Shown here piece after piece: positions 11,017 through 22,919 of a stretch of 64,000 nucleotides of DNA. The stretch comes from Onchocerca volvulus (lineage: Eukaryota; Nematoda; Chromadorea; Rhabditida; Onchocercidae), in the NCBI GenBank assembly GCA_000499405.2, contig HG738147.1, positions 1 to 64,000 of the forward strand, in the 5' to 3' direction. Under the pieces are notes generated by a model, which did no database searches, was not told the DNA's origin, and was given only the letters and a program-made list of their open reading frames with translations. The position numbers were made by a program, and so were the translations under genes. Every line of letters begins with the position of its first letter. The stretch's first letter is position 1.

Positions 11017-11606
11017 TGTCGCTTTCTTCTTTCTGATAATGACAAAATAATAAGTTGAATTCTGTTTTTCCGTTCTCACAGTTTCTTCAATTTTGTAGTT
11101 TATTCACTTGGTAACGAACCTCGAACTTGGGTAATTAAATCTTTATTACGATTGATTTATAAATCATCGTACGAGCAATTATTACAATTACATTAACAAT
11201 ACAATTTCGATAATATCATGAAGAGATTATAATGCAGAAAAGGGAAAGAGATGGGTTATGGAAAGAAGAAGAATTGGTATCACAAGCTGGTTCACCCGAT
11301 CGAGCTGATGGCAGCTTGTTTGTGAAATGATTTTTGTACTCAGGACCCTCATCTTCTTCGTGGATGGAGGATCCTGATATCATTTTGTAGAGACAAGAAA
11401 GATCCTTTGTTGTCTCGAAAGCATGCGCCTTTGGTACGCATGAGACTGGCCTGTAGTTAGCTGATGATGAAAGAGAGCTTTTTTAAAGCTCATTAACTTG
11501 ATAGACGAAAAATGATTTCGCAATCAACTATATCAAATATGCAATGTAAGATTTAAAACAAAGGGATCACTAATTTTCTTCTTTTATCCTCGCGATTTTG
11601 GCGACA
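11017..11606 (-). mobile_element. Solo LTR 2, minus strand, 590 bp
   Basis: Read on the minus strand it starts TGTCGCCAAAATCGCG at 11606 and ends GCGACA at 11017. The flanking five bases on the plus strand are GAGGG and GAGGC (four of five match). Minus-strand AATAAA (11147-11142) is followed at once by an SL1-like block, then 103 nt to the end. Its 5' two thirds parallel LTR 3 in opposite orientation, so the two LTRs bracket pseudogene B5. Confidence 0.8.
11120..11141 (-). promoter_or_regulatory. SL1-like block in LTR 2, 20 of 22 bases
   Basis: On the minus strand the 22 bases directly after AATAAA match SL1 except at positions 2 and 19. GTTCGTTACC follows. Confidence 0.85.
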
Positions 11607-12249
11607 GAGGCTATGATCCATTAAATGAGATTAATTTTAACAGAGATGATGTTGTTATTAGCAGTATTATGATGATTTAAAATATTATGGCAGTTGTGTG
11701 GAATTATACTTTTGTTTAATAACTGAAAATTTCTTCAGTTTTAATCATTAATACTATTATCAGTTATTTGCAAAAAAAAAAAGATGAGTTATCAATCTTG
11801 ATATTACATTACTTTTAATAGTATCATCCAGAAAACCTTAACTCTGTCTCATCATCCAGAAGCACTTCGACCTTATCTCTTAATTCAGTTGCATCGTTGT
11901 GGTTTGAATATGCCATCACATAAACAAATCATTTGTTTTCAGCAATACAAACAACTATTCTCAGAAGTTTTCCAATAAAGTCTTCAACATTCAGCACTGA
12001 TCCTTCTTTTAAGTTTCCATTTTATTAGTTTTCAATTTATTAAAGAAGTAGTTGTTGTGATGATTACGTTTTAATCTCCTCTGAATTGCTTATTCCATTA
12101 ACGAAACGATAATAACAAAAATGTATACAAAAATATGCTGTAAAAACAATTAACTAAGAGTCCAAAGACTTTAGCTAATCAAAACACGAAATAATTTTTA
12201 CAGAAATTCATCGAAATTTATATATTATTTGTAAACGGTTGTATTGTTA
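11607..12249. other. Spacer between LTR 2 and right arm, nothing recognised
   Basis: AT-rich, with an A-run near 11770. No exon or family match is seen. Confidence 0.5.
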
Positions 12250-12366
12250 TATATGGAAATTTTCATGTATGTGGTTGGATTGTTTTCGCTTATTCGTTAA
12301 CTTGCAATTCTGATCTAGTTTTATAAATTCGGTGTAGATATTACTAATAATGTCGATTCTTAAATG

Positions 12367-12876
12367 TTATTGAAATTTTGACAAATTATGCTTTTGTGAA
12401 TCTTTAAAAATACGCCATTTCTGAATCAAAACTGAAGTTGTTATTTGAAATAGAAAAGTAGCAATATATGACATCAGATCAGAGAAATAAATCAATCCGA
12501 AAAAAAAATTGACAAAGATCAAATTTCGATAATTATTTCGAATCGATAAATTTAGCTTTTTTTCAATGAACATATCAAATTTGATAGTGATATATACAAC
12601 TACATGAAATATGCAGTGAAAAACAATTTAATTTAATAAAGAACCATAAAAATAATAAATATAATGTTTTTAAACACTTTCAAATTTTAAGGCTGAAAAA
12701 ACTGGTTTGACTTTTTTGCAGCTAGATAAATTTTGGTAAAAAAAATTCATCAAGATCAAAGCGATTATGTCGATCAGTGCGGACAAAATTTGAATTAGTT
12801 TTTGCCAAGTGGGTGATGGGATTGGGCAAGATGAATATATACCAAAGATTCGAAGAAAATCAATATATATAGTCAT
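12367..12876 (-). pseudogene. Receptor fragment D (TM1-TM2 exons), right-arm copy
   Basis: Two open blocks on the minus strand lie downstream of pseudogene A'. Block 12876-12670 encodes a hydrophobic segment (ILSALIDIIALILMNFFY). Block 12573-12367 encodes a second one (NLIFVNFFFGLIYFSDLMSY) followed by a basic tail. Spacing and composition fit TM1 and TM2 of another nematode receptor. No later exons are seen, and the left-arm copy is frameshifted. This could be a gene fragment or a chance hydrophobic frame. Confidence 0.35.
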
Positions 12877-13029
12877 ATTTTGATAAAAATATGGAAATTA
12901 TAAACACATAAACGAAACAATTCCACAATTAAATTCATTAGTTTCAGGAGGGAGTCACTATATTTAAGAAAAAATTATCTAACAAATTACCGTATTTCAG
13001 ATTATTATGATCTATTTTGTACGTATATA

Positions 13030-13699
13030 TAAACTGTTCTGGATTTCATTATATATTTGTGAAGAGATATAACATCATGGTGAGATAAACAGTGTATTTT
13101 GCCTTCTTGATTTATCTCTGGGTTAACTTCAATTATTTTCAACTGCAGTTGGTTTTGAATTATTTCGTCATATCGTTGAAATATCTCTTCACTGTTCTCC
13201 AGTCTTTTGATCAGCGTTTCAAGAGGCCGGAAGCATAGTCCATAATGATTTTTTAATTTGTTCTGCGATTTTTCCAAGATCAGCAAACTTGGCCCTTCCA
13301 CTTTATTTCGTTGTATTTTTTTTAAATTCCTGAAGAGCTTCATCATCATTTTCATTCTGGAGTCCTGGATACCCATAAATTCCAACTTTCAGAATTGATC
13401 GATGTCATCGTGGCTCGTCATACTAATCGCATATGTTACAATTTGTTACATCTGATATCATTAGTGTTGAGCATTCATGTTCACTAAACTTTGATGTCCA
13501 TAAAAACGTTATGAGTTCTTTTTCCATAGCGGCTTTCTATACTTCTCATAACTTTCTTAGTTACTCTTATTAGTCGCTCAGAAAATTCTCTACTCTAAGG
13601 TACTTTCGGTGTTATACTTTTCCAAATCATTCTTTTTTTCTGCAAGAAATCTACCCAGTTTGATGTGTTGCTCTTTATTTTTAAAAACTAGTTGAATTG
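13030..13699 (-). mobile_element. BEL/Pao fragment replacing the end of gene A' exon 5
   Basis: The minus-strand frame 13385-13005 has EFMGIQDSR, then NHYGLCFRPLETLIKRLE and YDEIIQNQLQLKIIEV, then KIHCLSHHDVI. These are the linker before, and the start of, a BEL/Pao reverse transcriptase. The block parallels 21121-21780 on the plus strand closely. It ends without a gap at about 13030 in the 3' flank of the receptor and abuts an N gap at 13700. Confidence 0.85.
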
Positions 13700-13708
13700 N
13701 NNNNNNNN
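13700..13708. other. Assembly gap of 9 N
   Basis: Nine undetermined bases lie exactly between the truncated receptor exon and the BEL/Pao fragment, so this junction is not proven by continuous sequence. Confidence 1.
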
Positions 13709-15868
13709 ATGTTCGATGGGATATTAACTGTTTCGCCAAAAATTTGAACCAAAAATGGTGGCAGAAATTTGAAAATGATACCTCCAATTTCCATTACACC
13801 ACAATTCCATGCAGCTTGAATTAGCATCGATCGTTCATAATCATAAGTTTTCACTGCATTAGTTTCATGTCTGGTTCCATGTTTTTTCTTATTTTCTAGA
13901 AAATATTTAAATTAAGCGATAAAATAAACTGATATATGAGGGAAAATTTCACGATTTAACAAATTCCATAACAATTTTCAAAGCCAACTTTGAAACGAAT
14001 AGTTCTTTTTTTCTCTTAGTCTTAATTATGCAAGAAAAAAACAATCATAGTACAAACTTTGATTTTGACTGATTTCTGCTGCAGATCGTTGTTTACGACG
14101 TATACTATAGAATATCGCAACATACATGGCGAACATTGCATTGGGTATGAATAATAACCAAAAATAACGAATTCTAAAGTATGACAAGCAGATAATTGTC
14201 AAAAACATTTTTCATTTGGAATTTGTTGCAATAACGAAGGATTGAAAAGGCGTTCGTTATTGAAGCATATGACATCACATTTTTTAAAATATATCCAAAA
14301 ATAGATTGATACTTCGGAGTAATGTGCGGTAATTCAGTTTTGTGATTTTAAGGTTAGATTTAAGATTTGCTAACAATTGGATAAAGGTTAAAAAATAAAA
14401 ATAAAAAAATAACCTCCACCAAATATCTCCTTCACTTGATTTTGCACAATCTCCTTTCCAAGTCATATTCCAGACAAGGAATTTTCTGGCACAGTATAAA
14501 ATATCGCCAATGGTGATCGCTAAAATTTTAGCTTTATTATGAGTAATCTGCTTTAAGTATGATAATTGTAATTAGAATTTCGAAATGCATCAATATAAAA
14601 GAAAAAAGATAAAAATTAATTCTAGTGCGAATCGGTGTATTTTGAAAAAATCGGATTTTCAGAATTTGTTATCAATTAATAGTGGCACAATTGAATAGCA
14701 TTCAAAGATGACAAAGTATTATTCCAGAATCTTGTTTAGACGAATGTTGAGTCATAAGACGCCTAGCCATATATTACTTAAAGAATAGCAATTATTGTTC
14801 GAAAGAAATCATTTCGACCGTTCTTGAGAAATATCAATGAATCGTAATTAAAGCTGATAACCACAAAAGGGCGATCAGAAAGTACAGCCTTGCTGACTCG
14901 AAAAAAGTGTTGTATTTTGGTAAGATAAACGCTACAAAGCGATTAAGTGTCAATAAAAATGAAAAATGGAGGACTGCAAAGATTGCAAAAGTATTGAAAG
15001 TTGCGAATGTGCTATTAATCCATGTCGTTTGATTCACTAAAAAAAAAAAAAAAAAATTACTTCTTTAAAGAAATTTTTTCTGGTGCGAATGAAAGATTCT
15101 GATTCGACAATCTTCAAAAAAGATCCTCACAAAGAATAAGCTATAAAGCATATATTTCAAGAATTTCACTTCGATATTTCGTATTACTATTTTGATAAAA
15201 ATTAAATTTTGCATTTCAGATTCACCAGACATTCGATAAACTTAATCAGCATAGAAACCGAATTTACCATTTAATTATTAATAATGCAAAAAGTTTTAGT
15301 TTCTGTTCCCTGAGAAAAATATGAATGAAAGTTTTGGTTAGCAATTGTCCATTGCTGTTAAAATATTTCATACGTAGAATTTGAACACATTTACTGCGTT
15401 TCATTAACAATAATCTCTCGTCCTTCACTTTATCATTTTTAAATGAATTAATTAAAACAGTTCAGATGAATTTAGCTGGACGATTGATTCCAAAGTAAAT
15501 ATATTTGCCGGATGCAAATGAACTAACCAACCATATGAACTGTTTTGAGTTTGTAATAGTTCAGGCAATACAACAATTATTTGTGGAAGAAAAGCCATAA
15601 AATGAGAAATTATTAGCTGTAATGCGATAAGAACAAACGCCTGAGTGTAAAAATTATTTCGTTTACAGAATAATACGGCAGCCATCAGTGAATTACTAAT
15701 AATACCGTATAGCAAAATAATAACAATAAGCACAACTGCTGTGTATTTTAGAATATTGTGATGCTCGTCTCTTATGTCAAACGTATTTGTCGTATTTTTT
15801 TCACGACAAATTGAGGGTAATATTAGAAATAATACAATAATACAGTATGATCGAGTCACCATTCTCAT
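13709..15868 (-). pseudogene. A': broken inverted copy of chemoreceptor gene A
   Basis: Exons corresponding to gene A are 15868-15532, 15036-14848, 14519-14414, 14173-14058 and a truncated 13895-13709. Exon frames are still open and exon lengths 1-4 equal those of gene A. However, the exon 2 donor has changed: gene A reads G then GTACGA, and this copy reads A then TTACGA, so no GT remains and read-through meets a stop within five codons. Exon 5 ends after IPSN, losing TM7 and the C-terminus. The AATAAA of gene A is not conserved. The open frames despite two fatal lesions suggest recent loss. Confidence 0.85.
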
Positions 15869-16673
15869 AACTGATGAATTCCGCAAACTTCAATATGACA
15901 GAAAAGAAAAGATTTCAATTGGTATGAAATTTCAGCGCCTGAAATATAAGCTTCTTAAAAATAGCGATTCGAATCATAAAATGATAAGTGATATCGTTGA
16001 TTTGAATGTACTGACACTGAGGAGAAACAAAAATTTCATTTCGACAAAATTTAATTTTTTTTAAATTTAACTGCTAGATGCAGGGTTATTGGCAATTTTA
16101 CTTTTATTACCTAATTTGATTCAGTTTGAAGTATGCAGACGAATATTATTTATATCGAACACTTTCTCCGACACATTATCTCTAAATTTTGCTAAGCAAT
16201 ATTTGGCACAGATAATTTTGCACTATTTTAAAGCTCTACCCTTTTTTGCTCATAAAAGTGATTTGAAGACGGATAAATCTTAATTTCAGTCATTCACTCA
16301 ATAATAATTATAATTAAATATTATCTTGACTTCTTAATTATGGTTTTTGGAAATTCAAATAATTTGCGGTGAATGTGATGATGGGGTAAATATAAGAATA
16401 ATCTTACAACTAAGATGCTGAAATCACAATATGCCTAAATGCCATCTTTTTCTGACTCATTTCTTTTTTTTCACATGCGAAAAACAATTTCTCTTAATCC
16501 ATTATATTTTCATATTTTCAGTTTTTTTCAATTCAATTATATTTTTTAAGCATTAAAGTAATTTGCTATATCACTTTTGATATGATTTAAAAAAATATAT
16601 ATGTCTTACAAAGTGATTATGTTAATATACATATAGAATTTCTATAAATTTTATTTCATATTTGTTAAGCTAT

Positions 16674-19600
16674 GATTGAATTTTCCAATGTTCAAGATAT
16701 TTCTCAAATGTCTACTTCAATTTCAAGCTCTATTTTTTCCTAGTCACTTATTATCTTGTTGAATGTAATTTCAGAAAAGACATTATTCAAATACCACTGC
16801 ATATTGTTATATGTATTTAATATTATGCATTTATTTTACATACTAAACTAAAGTTTTCGTCACCATTGTAATGCTATAATCTGTCAATCGATTATATTTC
16901 TATTTGTTATGGATGTTATATACATATTACATGCATTGACTCAGGATTTGAATAAAATAATTCCGATCGAATCAGAATAAAGAGATTATTAATTAGGAAA
17001 TCAAGGAAATTTTTCTAAAACAAATGTCCTCGTCCAGATTTAGTTACAATGGAAAGATGGAAAGCATCATTGGACGACAAATTTCTTCTGCTCCTTCGGC
17101 TATTCTATGTCAGAAAAATCCGAAAATTAATATAAACATGGGGTGTTAAATATCATGAAGCGCTAGTTTCAAATGTACCAACGAGCCGATAACATTAGGG
17201 TAAACATGTTTCCCGCCAAAACGGTAAACATGTTCCCGCCAAACGCTCCAACTAAGAGGTAAACAAAGCGAGATCATGAGGTGCCAAATTAGATGTCAGG
17301 AAAGAAGGAGGGATTCCGAAAGGATATACCAGGGTCGGATTTGGAGCAGAAGTAAATTCTTTTTCCACGATTTGTTAACGAGCGCCAGTGTTTCTACAGC
17401 AGTTTTAGAAAAGGGTTTTGTACCAACAGCATTTTACAATGACCCAATCAATAATCGATTCGAATCAACACAACAATCAGCAATCAGGGATTATTTGTTC
17501 TGCGAGCAACAAAGGAAAGAAACTCAGTGATAAGTCATTTGGATACTTTCGAATAGCTATTTGTTCGTGATTCTTTCGCTTTTAATGAATACCTTTTTCT
17601 AACAGGAATTTTCATAGTCGCAAAAATTATTTTTACGACATTCTATGCTTTTTATTTTTTCTCCTCTCCATATTTCCTGCTTAATTTTATCCTCTATTTC
17701 TTTTATTATGAAAACTTGCAATGGTGTATAAAAGCTGAAGATTTGATTGCTATCACTTCTCAAGTTCAATCCATTTGGAGCACTTATCATAACACATTCA
17801 TCAACAATTCCTTCGTCCGAACTGATTATCAGTTCATTGCTTGAAAGTATAAAATTTCCTTACACCTCAATTAATCCCTTTTATCAGTTCCATCCATTGC
17901 TGTAATCATCATGGTTCTAATTATTCTATTATTATCCGTCAAACATTCACTTTCACACAGATTTACTAAACGAACTTATTTTAAACAGACAAGAATGGCA
18001 TTTGTTTTCTGATCATTACATGATGAGGAATATGAAATAAATGAAAATTAATAAAATAATATATTTAAGATTAATAAATAATAAAAAAGAGAAAATAATT
18101 GGGTTTATTTGATATTTTTTGATGATAGATGCCTAAAAACATAAAATTGTGCATGAATTATTCATTATTATTAGAATTCTTCTTTCATAATTAACTGTTG
18201 AATTACTATACTTTAACATTACTACTGTAATTCCTTCACTAATTAATGTTTATAATCATGGATTCATTGGGATGCAATAATCAGGTCAAAAATTTAGAAT
18301 TTTCCAAACCATAGCTTTTGGCATTTGGTTTCGAATAGCATCAATTACTTGAAATGTTTCAAACACTATCCAAATTCTTATCTTGTTAATAGTTGAAATC
18401 TGGTTGTTGTAAATATTTCCAAAAACAATTTTTATTTGGATCGTTGTTTAAAAATTGTCTGATTTCGAAGTTTGACTTTCAAAATGATTTATTATTTGCT
18501 GATTGTTAAATTTTTCATTCTCAGTTTTTTATATGAATTATAAGAATTCCTTCATTAATATTGCAATTACATAACTATTGCTACTATTATCATTACTATT
18601 ATAACTATTACTAAAGCAATAACAATAGTTACTACTATTGATCAATTTTACATTACAGTTTACTCCTCCTTCCTTGGTAAAATAATTCCGGAATGGAATA
18701 CAACTATGAAAGACTCAGAATTATTAATTCAACACTGAAATTATGTTCTTAACATTGAGCTTATCTGGCACGATCCCGACAATCGATAACTGATTCTGCA
18801 ATGAACTGATTTAGCAACTCAAATGCTTCAATTGCTTTACTGATAATTTTGTTTGTTTTAAATAAATTTTATATCAAAAATTGGAATTGCATTATGTTTC
18901 CACTTTTCTGCCTATTATCTATTTTTGGGCAATTTTGCAGTTTATATATGTATTATAAATTATAAATATTGACAGTTTTTAAGATCCAGAATTAGAATCT
19001 ACTGAAGATAATTTTCCTCAAATATTGCGATTTCTTGTGCTTTTTCTCGCAACCAAATGACTACGAGTAGGAAATAACCAAACAAATCGGTTTGCAAGAT
19101 AGCTTGCACAAATATATTTCATGTGTCCCGCTCTTATGTTTGAATGTTAATTATAATAAACAAATCAAATGAATTTTTTTTAAATTAATTCATTTAATTT
19201 AACTAAATTCTATGAAAAATTGAAAAAAAACGTATTCATTTTATATTTGTTAGTAATATCGGGGGAAAAAACCAAAAATAAAAAAATAGGGAATTTACAT
19301 TTCTTATATGCTAATTCATTTAAATCTTAATATCTTTAAAAATAATTTCATCAATCGATAATTAATTTTTCATCAATTTCACTTGATCAGTCAATAATTA
19401 AGATAAATAATTTTTCTTTGGTTTGACGAAATCTGAGGAAATTTTCGTGTACATAGAAACAAGGTTTCTATTAACTTTATCAGTAATTTAACTATTTTCA
19501 AATATAAACTGTTTTCGACAAATATTTTTATTAATTCAAGTGAAGAGTTAATTTTATAATTGTTATAGTTTTTTAAGGAATTTGTTCTAAGTAAAGATGA

Positions 19601-20180
19601 TTAGATTTGAATTATCAATAAAAATTAATTTTATCCACATCAATAGATTATTACAAATATGTTTGTCCAAATGTATGAAAGAATCAATGGTAAGAAATAA
19701 GAGTGAAGGAGAGTGTTGGGATAGATTAGTTAAGTTTGCACACACGCGTAATGGATTAAATGAAGTTTGTGGTATCATTTCATTCTTGTTGTAATTTAAA
19801 ATGGCCAAGAAATTTTCTTATGAGTGCATCATCATAAAAAATAGATGAAGTGATAACATAAAAGTATATAAATACCGAAATACTAATAAAATGTCACACA
19901 ACTTGTCTTTTCATTTATAAGAGAAATGAAAGTAATCAAAAATTTTAATCTAAATGAATTTTTTCTAAGAAATACAAGAATGTAACTATAAATGTATTTG
20001 TATCTACGATGCTAGTAAGCGCTATCCCCTCGAAGGTGAAAATCCTAAATCTCCTAAACGAAGTGCAAGAAATGAATCCGAGATCAATCGACCAACACAT
20101 AGTACGTCAGTATCAACAATAAATGGTTGAAGTGTATATAAAAAAATCTCATCACATCGATAAGATGAAGACAAAAGGAG
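16674..20180. other. Long region without a recognised gene
   Basis: AT-rich sequence with low-complexity stretches (for example 18580-18660, mixed CTA/TTA runs). Open frames of 60-84 codons (17276-17530 +, 17790-17599 -, 19597-19794 +) show no family motif. The only distinct item is the short GC-richer repeat at 17194-17245. Confidence 0.5.
17194..17245. repeat. Two-copy tandem repeat with GTAAACATGTT core
   Basis: GGTAAACATGTTTCCCGCC and GGTAAACATGTTCCCGCC occur about 23 bases apart, each followed by AAA. The core ACATGT is palindromic. It may be the edge of an unidentified mobile element. Confidence 0.6.
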
Positions 20181-22540
20181 ATATGTAAGGGCCATCAAGG
20201 CAGAAGGCGATCAAGGAATATTGGATGTAATAAATAAAGGAAAAGAAACATTTTTAACTTTGGCCGCATGCAAAAAAGATGCTGAAGCCGCAATCGAACG
20301 CATATGAAGCAGACAGAGTCCTCGGATCAGATGGCCCAACGAGAGATAGTCTGAGCGATTCGCTAAGCAATGAAAAATTTGCCCTAACTATTCTGACAGT
20401 AATCAGTGGAGATTCTCAGAAGTGGAGAGAATTTTAGAACAATTTTGAAGCAGCAGTACATAAGCGAGACCTCTTGGATGTACAAAAATTGAGCTACTTG
20501 CTTTCCTGCTCGAAAGGAGAAGCCTTAAGAATAATTTTTGATGTCATGCGATGTTGCGCCAAAAAACCGATGCAGCATCAGAAAACTGTAACATTATTTG
20601 ATGAATAGTGAAATAATTTGACCACATCGGTGAAAAGAATTTTCTCTGCAGCAAATTTCAAGATATCAAAAGAAATAACGGAGACTGGATAGGAACATCC
20701 AAATTTCAGACTTGCTTATTTGATTACTATATTATGCTCATAAATATAATAACAATCATTTAAAAGTTAAATGAAATAATCAAATAAAACAACCGAAATA
20801 TTAGGAAATAAAGAAAAACGTCGGATAGTCAAACTTTTTCAAACAAAACCATGTCAAACCTTCCAGAAATACAAATTAAACGATCAACAACCTTCGCAAA
20901 AATAGGACTGAATTATCTTGGTCCTCCCTCCATCAAACCGAAAATGAGTAACTAAAAGATGGGTTATACTATTCATCTGTTCCACAACGAGAGCGATCCA
21001 TTTGGATATGGTAGAGAACTTATAAGCTGAACGTTTTTTACATTTGTTAAGGTGTTACGGAGATTCAGTTCATGGCATGAATATCTAGAATGAATTTTGA
21101 GTGACAGCGCAAATCAATTCAACTAGTTTTTAAAAATAAAGAGCAACACATCAAACTGGGTAGATTTCTTGCAGAAAAAAGAGATGATTTGGAAAAAACA
21201 CCCAAAGTACCTTGGAGTGGATAATTTTATAAGCATTATAGGAATAACTAAGAAAGCTATGAGAAGTGGAGAAAGCCGATAATGAAAAAGATCTCATTAC
21301 GTTTTCTTGGAGATCAAAGTTTATTGGATATGAATGTGTGACGCGAATGATATCAGATGTAACAAATCGTAACATATGCGATTAGTATGACGAGCCACGA
21401 TGACATCGATCAATTCTGAAAGTTGGAATTTATGGGTATCCAGGACTCCAGAATGAAAATGATGATGAAGCTCTTCAGGAATTTAAAAAAAATACAACGA
21501 AATAAAATGGAAAGGCCAAGTTTGCTGATCTTGGAAAAATCGAAGAACAAATTAAAAAATCATTATGGACTATGCTTCCGGCCTCTTGAAACGCTGATCA
21601 AAAGACTGGAGAACAGTGAAGAGATATTTCAACGATATGACGAAATAATTCAAAACCAACTGCAGTTGAAAATAATTGAAGTTAATCCAGAGATAAATCA
21701 AAAAGGTAAAATACACTGTTTATCTCATCATGATGTTATATATATTAAATTTCTTCATAAATGTATAATAAAATTCAGAATAGTCTATAATGCTTCTGCA
21801 CATCTCAGAGGAACTAAAATTTTAAATAAAGTCCTATATTGTGGACCTATAACGCTTCTGGACTTATTAGGAATATTATTATAGTTTCGAATGATGAAAA
21901 ATGTAATTATAGTCGATGTAGAAAAAGTATTCTTACAACTGGAACTGCATTCCTCCGACAGGAATTGCACCAGATTCTCTGGTTAAGGCTATAAGCTCTC
22001 TTTTCCTTTTGATAACCGTCCATTAACATTCGAACAGTGGGAAGCAGTGCGTCGCAAACTTTTTACCCTTGGAAAATACGAGTTAGAAAGACAATAATAT
22101 ATTTATAGAGTAAGTTATTCGTTCAGAAAGGTTTGCTATCCAATCTGTATTATAAAATCGACAGAAAATCAGGTTGATGATGTAATCCCAAAGGCGCAAC
22201 TGACAATAAATAATGGATTTTATGATCCAATTACCACATTAACAAAAAAAAAACTGGCTAAAAAACCAGTTGATCATATGAACAAGCTAAATACAAAGAT
22301 GAGTTACTTACACTCAGATATCGGTGTATTAAGAAAATTGACATTTTATATATATTCAGATCGAAAGAAAGTGAGAATGGAATAATCAAGAAATAGTTGC
22401 ATTATTCACATCATAAGAAAGCGGTCAACCTGGAAATAGTAGGAAATTACTTAAAGTTTTTGCGTGTTTTAAGGAAATTCATATCAAAATGTGATTATCC
22501 ACAACGAATTTTGAGCGATTAAGTCAATTCCAATAGTTTT
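20180..22540 (+). mobile_element. Degenerate, rearranged BEL/Pao retroelement
   Basis: Plus-strand fragments of a BEL/Pao polyprotein with many stops and shifts. Gag-like sequence at about 20240-20530 includes GDSQKWREF and, after a stop, NNFEAAVHKRDLLDVQKLSY ending in CSKGEALRIIF. Integrase-like ILSDSANQF lies at about 21090-21115. The pre-RT and RT start (21423-21780) shows EFMGIQDSR, NHYGLCFRPLETLIKRLE and KIHCLSHHDVI. RT core [18 protein letters not shown], then TRFS, lies at about 21913-21980. A second integrase-like block LRKFISKCDYPQRILSD lies at about 22470-22520. An integrase piece upstream of the RT is out of the usual order (Gag-PR-RT-RH-INT), so two copies or a rearrangement are mixed here. 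No LTR was recognised next to it. Confidence 0.8.
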
Positions 22541-22919
22541 CAAAGATGTGAGAAAGCAAATATTAAGCTAAGTGAATTTCTGATGAGAAGGTTATGAGAA
22601 AAGCCATTCGGAATGAAATTACGAGAGATCACTGATCATGAAAACGAAGATGTATTGAATGCGGGACCCGTTGACATATGCAAACTTCGATGATTGTAAA
22701 ATAGCATGTCCAGTCGATTTCATACAGACCAATGTTTCTTTAATTATATGGCAACTAACGACGAGCAGGAAGAATTCAAATCAGGAGAATCAGATTCAAA
22801 GGAACGGTTTATCGAATGTTAGATGGAATATTCGCTAAACTGTTTCTTTATTTAATACGAAAATATGGTCGTACGCGAGAATAGAAAGAATATATCAACA
22901 GATAAGTAAGAAATCTCTC

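Larger units (their letters stand above)
12250..16673 (-). repeat. Right arm of large inverted duplication (partner 1-3845)
   Basis: The reverse complement of this arm parallels the left arm from its outer end (16673 pairs with base 1) inward to about 12250. Main differences are the BEL/Pao fragment at 13030-13699, a 9-N gap, a lost exon 2 donor and scattered substitutions. Confidence 0.9.

Noticed and set aside
17276..17530. 84-codon plus-strand frame rich in Arg and Gln
   Set aside because: No family similarity recognised and no neighbouring exon. It may be transposon debris but cannot be supported.
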